The notes beneath the pieces were generated by a model. It was not told the origin of the DNA, made no database searches, and saw nothing but the letters and a program-made list of their open reading frames with translations. A stretch of DNA of 64,000 bases. Source: an uncultured bacterium. GTDB lineage: Bacteria > Elusimicrobiota > Elusimicrobia > Elusimicrobiales > Elusimicrobiaceae. This document shows positions 44,901-52,006 of this stretch, piece by piece. The DNA lies in contig CASFFZ010000001.1 of the NCBI GenBank assembly GCA_949294095.1, forward strand, positions 310,001 to 374,000, given 5' to 3'. The translations under genes and the position numbers were made by a program. The stretch's first letter is position 1. Each line of letters begins with the position of its first letter.

Positions 44901-45069
44901 GACCAATAACGACGCTTCGTTAAAGGGCATGAGCGGCCGCGGAGAATTCTCCCTGGTCTACCACAACCGCGACACGTTCCTGCCGCTGCATACGGTACTG
45001 ACGGTATACGGGCAGGTAGGAAAACGGGAAGGATACGGCGGAGAGGTAAACATCTCGTTTGAGTTCTAA
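41971..45069 (+). CDS. Autotransporter-like outer-membrane protein
   Basis: The 1032-residue protein has a signal peptide (MKNLTAGLILAFCLSFTAQAQ). About 700 residues of irregular repeats follow, rich in NNT(V/L)(N/K)(I/L) strands and GG(V/L) turns, typical of a beta-helix passenger. The last ~270 residues look like an autotransporter beta-barrel: alternating strands (WVMGFYGKYAGGSYDTF, LELSAEVGYMDMDF) and the C-terminal signature NISFEF ending in Phe. It is probably a surface adhesin. GGAGGG gives a good ribosome binding site and TATAAT (41927-41932) a possible promoter. A strong terminator follows. Confidence 0.85.
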   Translation: MKNLTAGLILAFCLSFTAQAQTWNPIETAGPVEGETVTINNPLTQEATNMMIAGGASLNSTATNNTLNISTDISETDTTVPEGQRNHYIAGGAVYNNTAEGNTVNISGATLSGRAVAGGLARTNRADAVDAEKWNTGHANNNTVNITGATIDVNPQTADSVFDMDGNPVAVAGGASQFFVGNAAGNTVNITDSSITGGVVGGLSYVKTTQEEVDNHPDITADRNNNYNTVKLTGSTVNGDVYGSFGGVTGNYNTVVLNQTTVNGSVFAAQSGFSLYDGEQSVGTFDYNRLDLLNGSRVTSAAAVSAANNNASHNIMNIQNSTVSAGTLYTVKMIHGQEDNSATIGGTTDYNTLTITDTPMNAYEIGGALNFTGNPSYNTVSINRSDITLNYNNDQVLGGLMNLQALTTQNLLGTQTALGTPIAPTLSTAHGYILGGATADYTSQTNSVASEEAPEEVIIGFGSSANNNTVSLQNGTLNANVVGGLAAYVREVNYTTQETDEQGRPTQTVEVKKNGLTTTTITTTYTYNDETGQVSTEQETQTDTAEQIDEQFSASGNTVLLTNVTVNGDVYGGYVDGAELKRENMLARNNTVVLSGNTQVNGTVYGGSNAYYADTNKLIFNHIANGDNFVSYDMNNFKNFNPMTSIYGDFDTRLQFTGGDVHAQMTLASTAMKESDATVIIRTPGEILDGYGPVECNGDPNCIKYTSDVTLTNNKMGAYSFTLTPDLQGNVLEWTLASHKDKANVEMYGQLPLVGLALVSEGPEMLNQTMNDIWQSDTDQNTFVNGAYHHTRYKTGSGFDLDSSVVHAGAWKKFTSDWVMGFYGKYAGGSYDTFPIKVSGDANAFGGGLMTSLRYSESGRLELSAEVGYMDMDFNSSELLSSFSSKGLYYGATAGFVETLLPDLDLFANIQWLRKEKDDITDNLNQKIAFDSMQSLALRFGADYAFTSLDWGGLTPALGVSGIYEMDGESSVTVEGMTNNDASLKGMSGRGEFSLVYHNRDTFLPLHTVLTVYGQVGKREGYGGEVNISFEF

Positions 45070-45076
45070 CCCCTTA

Positions 45077-45110
45077 CAAAAGAAAAGGCCCGCAAGGGCC
45101 TTTTCTTTTG
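45077..45110 (+). terminator. Terminator of the autotransporter gene
   Basis: CAAAAGAAAAGGCCC pairs over 15 bp with GGGCCTTTTCTTTTG around a GCAA loop. Confidence 0.9.
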
Positions 45111-45122
45111 CTTGAATGACAG

Positions 45123-45151
45123 TTGCACTTTTGCACAAAAACTGTTATAAT
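45123..45151 (+). promoter_or_regulatory. Promoter of tRNA-Ala
   Basis: TTGCAC (45123-45128), a 17-base spacer and TATAAT (45146-45151) with TG-n in front; the tRNA starts 18 bases after the -10. Confidence 0.8.
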
Positions 45152-45168
45152 AATTAGGTAGTAAATAA

Positions 45169-45244
45169 GGGCCTGTAGCTCAGCTGGGAGAGCGCCTGCA
45201 TGGCATGCAGGAGGTCGCAAGTTCGATCCTTGTCAGGTCCACCA
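45169..45244 (+). tRNA. tRNA-Ala (GGC)
   Basis: Acceptor GGGCCTG pairs with CAGGTCC (one G-T), then A and encoded CCA. Anticodon stem CCTGC/GCAGG has loop ATGGCAT, anticodon GGC. Length 76 nt, standard class I. Confidence 0.96.
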
Positions 45245-45255
45245 TTTTTTATGTT

Positions 45256-45279
45256 ACCCCGCGCAAGCGGGGTTTTTTT
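45256..45279 (+). terminator. Terminator of tRNA-Ala
   Basis: CCCCGC-GCAA-GCGGGG followed by seven T. Confidence 0.88.
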
Positions 45280-45324
45280 ATGTGCTGCTGAGCCCGGGCG
45301 CTTGCCCACGCCGCGGCTTGTGTC

Positions 45325-45765
45325 CTATGCGGGGGAATGCAGTTTTTCCGCCGCGGCCAGCACGGCGCCCTTTAATTTTTCGGCCGCTTGTTCAAAGTCC
45401 CGCCCGGAAAAGGCGATCGGGTCTGCGATATCTTCTTCTCGGTGAAAAGCATAATCATTAAGAAGCCACATTTTTTCCAAATACGGGGCATACCGGTCGG
45501 CTATTTTATCCAAATGGGACTGTTCCATGAAAAAAACGATATCGGCCTGCCGTAGATCCGCTTCGCTCAGCGGGGTGGCGCGGTGAACGCCGGGGGAAAT
45601 GCGGTTTGCGGCCAGAAAACCGGCTACCTTGTCCGGCACGCGATAGCTAGGATCTGCATATAAGCCGCGGGAAAAAACGGTGTCTTGGGGCAGGGCCTGC
45701 TTCCACAGTTCTTGCGCCATATAGCTGCGGCAAATGTTAGCATAACAAACAAAAAGAATCTTCAT
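45325..45765 (-). CDS. Low-molecular-weight protein-tyrosine phosphatase (Wzb-like)
   Basis: The 146-residue protein has the P-loop VCYANICRS (C-x5-R, Cys 7 and Arg 13) and the late general-acid loop IADPIAFSG. In capsule loci such enzymes dephosphorylate the Wzc kinase, and a Wzc-like kinase is encoded at 48133. It is divergent from the ligase/polymerase gene. No Shine-Dalgarno is seen; TATATT ends six bases before the ATG. Confidence 0.92.
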   Translation of the reverse strand: MKILFVCYANICRSYMAQELWKQALPQDTVFSRGLYADPSYRVPDKVAGFLAANRISPGVHRATPLSEADLRQADIVFFMEQSHLDKIADRYAPYLEKMWLLNDYAFHREEDIADPIAFSGRDFEQAAEKLKGAVLAAAEKLHSPA

Positions 45766-45800
45766 ATTATCAATATAGCAAATTTTATAAAATACCTTTT

Positions 45801-47447
45801 ATGAACCTTTTCCTGAAAATTTTAACCGGAATTCTGTTATTTTTTGCCCCGTTTAGTTTTGCTGCGGCAGAGCCTTGGTCGTTTTCTGTTTTGCAAGGCG
45901 GAATTTTGACAGGGGTATTGCTGTTGGTTTTTTCCCGACGGGAAATAGTGGTTACGCCGCCGCTGAAATGGCTGGCCTTGACCGGCGCTTTTGTGGTGGC
46001 CTACACCTGTTTGCAATGCGCGTTTACGCAAACCCTGCTGGATACGCCCGCTTGGCATCCTGCCACTTTGGCGCGGCTGTATTCGCTGGAACACGTCTGC
46101 CTGTTTGTTACCTATATACTGCTTCTTTTTCTGACGGCAAATGTCTGGCAGTCTTTTAGGGACAGCCGCCAGTTGCTGCTGCTTATTGTATTATGCGGCT
46201 TTGCGGTGGGATTGTGTGCGCTGGGATTACAAAAAGGAGAATATATCCGCTTTTTTACCGGCGTCAAGGGCGGCTTTGGCCCGTTTTTAAACCGCAATCA
46301 CGCCGGCATGTTTTTAACCCTGTGCGCCTTGGGCACGCTGGGCTATGCCTGGACGGCGTGGAAAGCCCCCCGCCCCCTATATGCCCGGCGAAAAGGGGAG
46401 TTATTCCTCCGGCTGGGCTTTCTGGCGCTGGTGTTTGCCGGCCTATGTGCCCTGACCGTCGCCACCCGCTCGCGGGGAGGCATGCTGTCTTTGGCGGCGG
46501 GGCTGTTTGCCTATGCCTTTTTGTGCACGGGGTTTATTCCGCAAAATCCTAAAACCCGCCTAAAAGGCCTGCTCCTCACGGTAGGCGTGCTGCTGGTTAC
46601 GGCCGCGCTGGTATGGGTCAATAAAGATGCCATCAACGCTTTTGCGGGGCGGGTCTCGCCTGTTTCCGTGGAAATACGCCAAATGCTCTACGCTGCCGCT
46701 TGGGATATGATCCAAATCTATCCGTGGTGGGGAATCGGCGTGGGGGCCATGCCGGTGGCAATCACTTCTTTTATGGCCCACCCGTTAAATGAATACGTGG
46801 AACGGCTGCATTGCGATTGGCTGGAAATGTGGCTCGGGTTGGGTACGGTGGGATTTGCGGTAGCCCTGGCGGGGGCCGGAATCAGCCTGTGGCTGCTCCT
46901 GCGGCGGATGAAACGGCTGGAAACCCAAAAACAATTTCTTTTTGCCGCACTGCTTAGCGCGGTGCTGGCCATGTGTATAGGAAGCGGGGTAGATTTCCAT
47001 TTTTTTATTCCGGCCAATGCCTTTTTGTTTTTTGTGCTCTTAGGTCTGGCGTGCGCCCCTTCCTATCATAAGGGACATGTGCATAGTATACGGGCCGGGC
47101 TGGGGCTGAAAATAGCGCTGTGCATTCTCTGTGCAGCCGTATTTTATTTGCCTGCGCAAAAGACAATTGCCTGGCGTTTGTTTTTGTTTGGAAAAGGCCT
47201 CAATCCGCAATCCCGAATTGTATATTATGAACGCGCGTTATCTCATTATCCCTCCCCGCGCTATGCCTTGCGCACGGGGCTGGCCTATTATAATTATGCC
47301 CGGCAGGCCTCAGACAAAGAAGAAGCCCGCCTCTATTATCAAAAAGCGCTGGATATTGCCGTTTACTACCTCCGGCAATATCCGCAGGAAAAAGAACTTT
47401 CCCAACTCTATATGCGCGCTTATTACCGCCTGCGGGAAACTACTTAA
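45801..47447 (+). CDS. O-antigen ligase/polymerase family membrane protein
   Basis: The 548-residue protein has about 11-12 spans and the Wzy_C/WaaL signature around GFGPFLNRNHAGMFLTLCALG near residue 160. A large periplasmic loop contains PWWGIGVGAMP and the His/Arg region. The last ~90 residues are soluble, with TPR-like helices (YYERALSHYPSPRYALRTGLAYYNYARQ). It polymerises glycan or joins it to an acceptor. A TAAAAT box 7 bases before the ATG and no ribosome binding site suggest a leaderless mRNA. Confidence 0.87.
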   Translation: MNLFLKILTGILLFFAPFSFAAAEPWSFSVLQGGILTGVLLLVFSRREIVVTPPLKWLALTGAFVVAYTCLQCAFTQTLLDTPAWHPATLARLYSLEHVCLFVTYILLLFLTANVWQSFRDSRQLLLLIVLCGFAVGLCALGLQKGEYIRFFTGVKGGFGPFLNRNHAGMFLTLCALGTLGYAWTAWKAPRPLYARRKGELFLRLGFLALVFAGLCALTVATRSRGGMLSLAAGLFAYAFLCTGFIPQNPKTRLKGLLLTVGVLLVTAALVWVNKDAINAFAGRVSPVSVEIRQMLYAAAWDMIQIYPWWGIGVGAMPVAITSFMAHPLNEYVERLHCDWLEMWLGLGTVGFAVALAGAGISLWLLLRRMKRLETQKQFLFAALLSAVLAMCIGSGVDFHFFIPANAFLFFVLLGLACAPSYHKGHVHSIRAGLGLKIALCILCAAVFYLPAQKTIAWRLFLFGKGLNPQSRIVYYERALSHYPSPRYALRTGLAYYNYARQASDKEEARLYYQKALDIAVYYLRQYPQEKELSQLYMRAYYRLRETT

Positions 47448-47475
47448 ATTAGGTTATTTTTGCTAAAATATAGAT

Positions 47476-48123
47476 ATGAATAAAAATTTCGTTTTTTGGA
47501 TGGGCAGCTTTTGCTGTTTGGCGTTGGCGGCATGTTCTCATGCGCCGGCCCATGTACAGGACGGGGCGGCAACGCCCGTTTCGCAGCAAGTCCTGCAAAA
47601 TCTAGCGGATATCCGCTCCGCCGGTTCCTACCGCCTGCAACCGGGCGATTTGTTGGAAATTCAGGTGTTTATGGAAGATGATATGCTGCGCACCCTGCGC
47701 ATAAGCGGCGAGGGCAGCGTAACGTTCCCGCTGGTCGGGAACGTACAGGTGGCCGGCTATACCGTGTCCGAAGCGGAAGACCGCTTGGCCCATGCGTTAA
47801 AAACATATTTAAAAAATCCGCAGGTATCCATTTTAATTAAAGAATACGGCAACCAAACCGTATATGTGCTGGGGCAGGTAACCAAGCCGGCCGCCATCGA
47901 ACTTCCCCCCGAAAAATCGCTTACGGTGCTGGAAGCCATTACGTCTGTAGGCGGGTTTACGGATGTAGCCGCTACATCTAAAGTGCGCGTATTGCGGATG
48001 GAAAACGGCGTTCAGAAAACATTGGACGTAGACGTTACCCAGATTACCAAACAAGGAAACAAGGCACTGGATATTTTGCTGCAGCCGGGCGATGTGGTAT
48101 TTGTGCCGCAAAGCATGTTCTAA
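47476..48123 (+). CDS. Polysaccharide export lipoprotein (Wza-like)
   Basis: The 215-residue protein has a lipoprotein signal (CCLALAACSHAP, lipidated Cys at ~20). The Poly_export domain follows (YRLQPGDLLEIQVFMEDDM, VTFPLVGNVQVAGYTVSEAE), then one SLBB domain (VYVLGQVTKPAAIELP). It is shorter than E. coli Wza (379 residues), so it lacks the second SLBB domain and the outer-membrane helix. It forms the periplasmic/outer-membrane exit with Wzc. TAAAAT ends six bases before the ATG. Confidence 0.92.
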   Translation: MNKNFVFWMGSFCCLALAACSHAPAHVQDGAATPVSQQVLQNLADIRSAGSYRLQPGDLLEIQVFMEDDMLRTLRISGEGSVTFPLVGNVQVAGYTVSEAEDRLAHALKTYLKNPQVSILIKEYGNQTVYVLGQVTKPAAIELPPEKSLTVLEAITSVGGFTDVAATSKVRVLRMENGVQKTLDVDVTQITKQGNKALDILLQPGDVVFVPQSMF

Positions 48124-48132
48124 AGGACAGGT

Positions 48133-49845
48133 ATGGAAAATATAAATAACGAAGAGTTGGACTTTAGCTATTATATTAATATCATCTTCAAACGCTTCTG
48201 GCTGATTGTGGGCTTTGTCGCGTTGGGGTTGGTGGCCGCGGTATTGGTGAATGTATTTATGCGCCCGGCTTACAAGGCAACCGCGCTGATGATGATTAAC
48301 CAGGAAGACGCCGGAAAAATCGGCGCGTCGCCTTACGGTTCTTTTACCAGCGAGGAAGATTACTATCGCACCCAGTACAAACTGCTTGAAAGCCGTTCCC
48401 TGCTGGAAAAAGTATACCGAAATTTGGAATTGGGACAGTATGAAGAATTTGCCAACCCGGGCGGCGTAAAAAAATTGGAAAATGCCTTGTCCATTGAACC
48501 GATTACCCGCAGCCGGTTGGTAAATGTTTCCGCCGTGACGTATGACCCACGCCTCTCGGCCCAAATTGCCAACACCCTTTCCAAAACATTTGTGGCCGAA
48601 AACGTAAGCAACCGCATTTCTATGGGGCAAGACGTCATTGCCGCGTTGGAAAATACCGAGCGCAGCCCCGAGGAACAGGAGTTGCTCAACTCCATGCCGC
48701 AGGTGGTCAACAGCGATTTTATTAAATCGCTCAAACAGCAGGCCGCCCAACTAACCGGCGAACAAGCCCGCCTCTCGGCCAAATATACCGACCAACATCC
48801 GGATTTGCAGTCCGTCCGCCAGCAGCTGCGCGCCATTAACAACCAAATCAATCAGGAAACCCGCCGCTTGGTGCAAAGTATTAAAATTGAACTTTCCGGG
48901 CAGTTTTCCGGCAACAATGTGCGCATTGTAGACAGCGCCGTCGTGCCCGAAAAACCTGTCCGCCCCCGCAAACTGCTTAACTTGGCAATCGGATTATTGG
49001 CCGGCGGATTGTTGGGATTGGGGATTGTGTTCGTTTTGGAATTTTTGGATCAAAGCGTTAAATCTTCGGAAGATTTGGAAGAAAAACTGAATTTGCCTTT
49101 TTTGGGTTTTGTCCCGTATGAAAAGCCAAAAAAGAAAGAGACGGAATACGCCACCCTGCTCAAAGAAGGCAATTTCTTGATCGCGGAAAATGTACGCAAT
49201 GTACGCACGATGTTGGATTTTGCCTTGTCCAACGACCATAATGCACCCATTCTTATTACCAGTTCCCTGCAGGGAGAGGGCAAAAGCCATTTGTCCGTCA
49301 ATTTGTTGGTGGCTATGGCACAGGCCGGGAAAAAAGTATTGGTAGTGGACGGCGATTTACGCCGCTCCCGCCTGCACAAAGCGTTTCGCCTTTCGCCCGA
49401 AAAAGGCTTGAGCAACATTTGGGACGCCAACCCGCAAAAGGCCGATTATGCCGCCAATGTGCAAGCCGTCAAAGACGTGCCGAATTTGTTTGTAATGACC
49501 GCCGGCCAACGTCCGCCCAATCCGGCAGAACTTTTAAATACGCCCAAACTGGCCGATTTTATTGCGTGGGCCCAAAAGAACTACGACCAGCTGGTGGTGG
49601 ACTGCCCGGCCATTTTGCCGGTGTCTGACACGCTGCTGTGGGGTAAATACATTCCCCGTGCCGTGTTTGTCATTAAATATGGGCAAACCAATGCCAAATT
49701 GGCCAAAATAGCGCTGGATAAATTGCAAAAGGCAGGCATTAAAGTGCTGGGAGCCGTCATCGGTCACTATAAGCCGGAAGGCTTGTCCTACGGGAAATAC
49801 GGCTATTACAAAAGCTACAGTTATTACAGCGAAGACAAAAAATAG
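48133..49845 (+). CDS. Polysaccharide co-polymerase/tyrosine autokinase (Wzc-like)
   Basis: The 570-residue protein has an N-terminal Wzz domain with a first span near 18-40 and a second near 280-302. The cytoplasmic BY-kinase follows: Walker A SSLQGEGKSHLS, A' VLVVDGDLRRSRL, B LVVDCPAIL. The C-terminal Tyr cluster SYGKYGYYKSYSYYSEDKK is the autophosphorylation site. It controls chain length and export with the Wza-like protein 10 bases upstream. AAAGGA precedes the start. The LMW phosphatase at 45325 is the likely counter-enzyme. Confidence 0.95.
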   Translation: MENINNEELDFSYYINIIFKRFWLIVGFVALGLVAAVLVNVFMRPAYKATALMMINQEDAGKIGASPYGSFTSEEDYYRTQYKLLESRSLLEKVYRNLELGQYEEFANPGGVKKLENALSIEPITRSRLVNVSAVTYDPRLSAQIANTLSKTFVAENVSNRISMGQDVIAALENTERSPEEQELLNSMPQVVNSDFIKSLKQQAAQLTGEQARLSAKYTDQHPDLQSVRQQLRAINNQINQETRRLVQSIKIELSGQFSGNNVRIVDSAVVPEKPVRPRKLLNLAIGLLAGGLLGLGIVFVLEFLDQSVKSSEDLEEKLNLPFLGFVPYEKPKKKETEYATLLKEGNFLIAENVRNVRTMLDFALSNDHNAPILITSSLQGEGKSHLSVNLLVAMAQAGKKVLVVDGDLRRSRLHKAFRLSPEKGLSNIWDANPQKADYAANVQAVKDVPNLFVMTAGQRPPNPAELLNTPKLADFIAWAQKNYDQLVVDCPAILPVSDTLLWGKYIPRAVFVIKYGQTNAKLAKIALDKLQKAGIKVLGAVIGHYKPEGLSYGKYGYYKSYSYYSEDKK

Positions 49846-49854
49846 CCTCTTCTT

Positions 49855-49882
49855 AAAAATCCCCGCTTGCGCGGGGATTTTT
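49855..49882. terminator. Bidirectional terminator between wzc-like gene and the second operon
   Basis: CCCCGC-TTGC-GCGGGG flanked by AAAAAT and ATTTTT; it ends both the plus-strand export genes and the minus-strand operon. Confidence 0.9.
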
Positions 49883-49887
49883 ATGTC

Positions 49888-51120
49888 TTAATCAAGAGGG
49901 AGGTGTTTCCCGTCCTTTTTATTCCCATAAACCCGGCGATAAACGCTGTTAGCCGCCTCGGCTAATAACCGCAGCGGCCAAGGCTTCTCTTGCAAAAGTG
50001 CCGGAATCAGCCGGCGCAGCGGCTCCCGATGATAACGCGCAAAAAATTCCTGCCGTCTGGGATGCGGCTTGGGGCTGCACAACAACCGGGCATTAAACTT
50101 TTCTATTTGCTTTAAAGACACCGGTTTTAATTCCAAAGATCTGTTTTTTTCCAACAACGCTTTCCCTTTTTCCGAAGACACCAACAGCGCGGACATGCCC
50201 GCCCTTTTATCGGCTGGATTCAGGATCCCCTCGGGCCATTTGCCCCACAAATCACCCAAGGTAAAATCTGCCCCGTGCCGCCCGTTTTTAAACGGGCATT
50301 CGTGGCATATCGGCCGGTTAATCAATTCTTTCAAAAAAGCTTTCAGAAATAAATTTTGATAGACAAAGGGAGCAATTTTAGTAAACATTTTATTTCTGAT
50401 TATCCTTTCGGCTATTGTTTTCCGGTCTCCGTGGACACGCGGGCCTTTATCCGTTTGAAAGCTTAAATACGAACAAGCCCAGCTGAAAGTTTTATCCTTA
50501 AAATTAACCGCCAAAATACGCCGGGAGATAAATTGTTGTTTTAAAAATAACTGCCAAACAGCAGGCGAGGGAACGGCATGGCAAATCAGCGCCGCGGTAA
50601 ACAAGTGCGGATAATCCCGGCCCAAATAATTTTTTAATCCCGCTATTTGGCAAGGCGTCCCCGCAAACAACACCGCGCGACCGGCGTCCAGCCGGATTTG
50701 CACTTCCTCATACGCGCTTCCCATTTCACTTTGTACATATTTTGAACGCAGCAGCTTATCCAAATCGTCTTTTGTGTCCGCCGCTTGCTGCCCTACGCTC
50801 CAATCGTCCCGGAACGCCGCCCCTCCTTCCGCAAAAATCTGCTCGGCAAGCGCAGAGAAAACACCGCCCGAAGAGCTATGCAACCGGACGGATTTGTCTT
50901 TATGTTTGGCCGCATAGGCAAGCGGCTGTTGCACAGGCGCCGGGTGGTGCAAGACCGGGCACACCTTTTCACACCGGCCGCAATTTATACAACGTTCCGT
51001 ATGCACATGCGGGTATAAAAAACCTTCTTCATCGGCCTGCATGTGAATACAGCGGGCCGGACAAATGGCTGCACAAGCGTTGCAGCCGCAGCAATCCGTT
51101 TTGGCGGTTAGAGTAATCAT
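49888..51120 (-). CDS. F420 hydrogenase beta-like iron-sulfur protein (copy 2)
   Basis: The 410-residue protein has N-terminal clusters CCGCNACAAICP and CINCGRCEKVCP, then AVLFAGTPCQIAGLKNYLG and CHECPFKNGRHGADFTLGDLWG, the same architecture as copies at 22969 and 57015. It is the last gene of the resident operon. Its start forms an ATGA overlap with the frame-shifted C-terminus of the upstream glycosyltransferase, which suggests the two were once directly coupled. The pyruvyl-transferase-family partner is two genes upstream (53524). Confidence 0.85.
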   Translation of the reverse strand: MITLTAKTDCCGCNACAAICPARCIHMQADEEGFLYPHVHTERCINCGRCEKVCPVLHHPAPVQQPLAYAAKHKDKSVRLHSSSGGVFSALAEQIFAEGGAAFRDDWSVGQQAADTKDDLDKLLRSKYVQSEMGSAYEEVQIRLDAGRAVLFAGTPCQIAGLKNYLGRDYPHLFTAALICHAVPSPAVWQLFLKQQFISRRILAVNFKDKTFSWACSYLSFQTDKGPRVHGDRKTIAERIIRNKMFTKIAPFVYQNLFLKAFLKELINRPICHECPFKNGRHGADFTLGDLWGKWPEGILNPADKRAGMSALLVSSEKGKALLEKNRSLELKPVSLKQIEKFNARLLCSPKPHPRRQEFFARYHREPLRRLIPALLQEKPWPLRLLAEAANSVYRRVYGNKKDGKHLPLD

Positions 51121-51190
51121 CCTTTGAAATAGTTACGAATTTTGCGATAATCTATAGGCAGCCCAAGCAGCAATTGTTTTAAGTAAACTT

Positions 51191-52006
51191 TTATCTTTTT
51201 TTGAAATATTTGTATTTTACCCGTCTTTGCCAGTACTTTCGCTCTTGAGCGGGAAGATCCATCCGTTGCAACGTCCCCTGAAGGATTTGTTCTATTTTGT
51301 TGTAAAAAATCAACGCGTTTCCGCTATGGCTTTCGGAGTTTTTCCGAATGACGTACTTGCCCGACTTGGCTTGCAAATAGCCGCACGGATAACGGTAGGC
51401 CAAGGGGAGCAGCATTTGATAATTTTCCCCGATTTCATTATGGGGCAGCGTGCGGGAAGGATTGACCGCATCAAAAGCGGATGTACGGGCAAAGGTGCCT
51501 ATGGCGGTAAAAAAGACATTTTTTTCCAAAATTAAATCCGCAAACAGACGATCTTTCCCGGCCGGCGGCGTCCGTTTTAACACGCCGGTTACCTCGTCCA
51601 AATGGCCTTCGTGTACCGCATCCACCTCGGCGTAACACAGGCCCAGCGCCGGATGGGCTTCCATAAAGGCCACCCGCTTGGCAATAGAATCGGGATACAG
51701 GATATCGTCCGCATTCGGCCAGGTAAAATATTTTCCCCGGATGTGTTTGAGACCGGCGTCCAGCCCACCCGTAACGCATTCATTTTTCGCCAATCGCAGG
51801 TAAACGAATTTATCCAGTTTTTTGTCTAATTGTTCCCGATAGCAGGCAACCAAGTCATCCATATTATCGGTAGACCCGTTGTTCACCAAAATATATTCCA
51901 ACGGCGCATACGTTTGGGCCAAGACGGATTCTAAATGAGGCTTTAGCCAAGGCGTGCCGTTATAACACACCGTAACAATACTTGCCAGCGGATTTTTATT
52001 TGACAT
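51191..52006 (-). CDS. Glycosyltransferase family 2, C-terminus frame-shifted
   Basis: The 271-residue GT-A protein has SIVTVCYNGTPWLKPHLESVL, YILVNNGSTDNMDDL and YFTWPNADDILYPDS (NAD in place of the usual DxD). It ends KYKYFKKR at a TAA just after the A7 run (51202-51196, minus strand). In the -1 frame the product continues IKVYLKQLLLGLPIDYRKIR and five more residues to a TGA at 51117. That TGA overlaps the next gene's ATG by four bases. The native protein was probably ~24 residues longer, and one A seems missing. Confidence 0.88.
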   Translation of the reverse strand: MSNKNPLASIVTVCYNGTPWLKPHLESVLAQTYAPLEYILVNNGSTDNMDDLVACYREQLDKKLDKFVYLRLAKNECVTGGLDAGLKHIRGKYFTWPNADDILYPDSIAKRVAFMEAHPALGLCYAEVDAVHEGHLDEVTGVLKRTPPAGKDRLFADLILEKNVFFTAIGTFARTSAFDAVNPSRTLPHNEIGENYQMLLPLAYRYPCGYLQAKSGKYVIRKNSESHSGNALIFYNKIEQILQGTLQRMDLPAQERKYWQRRVKYKYFKKR

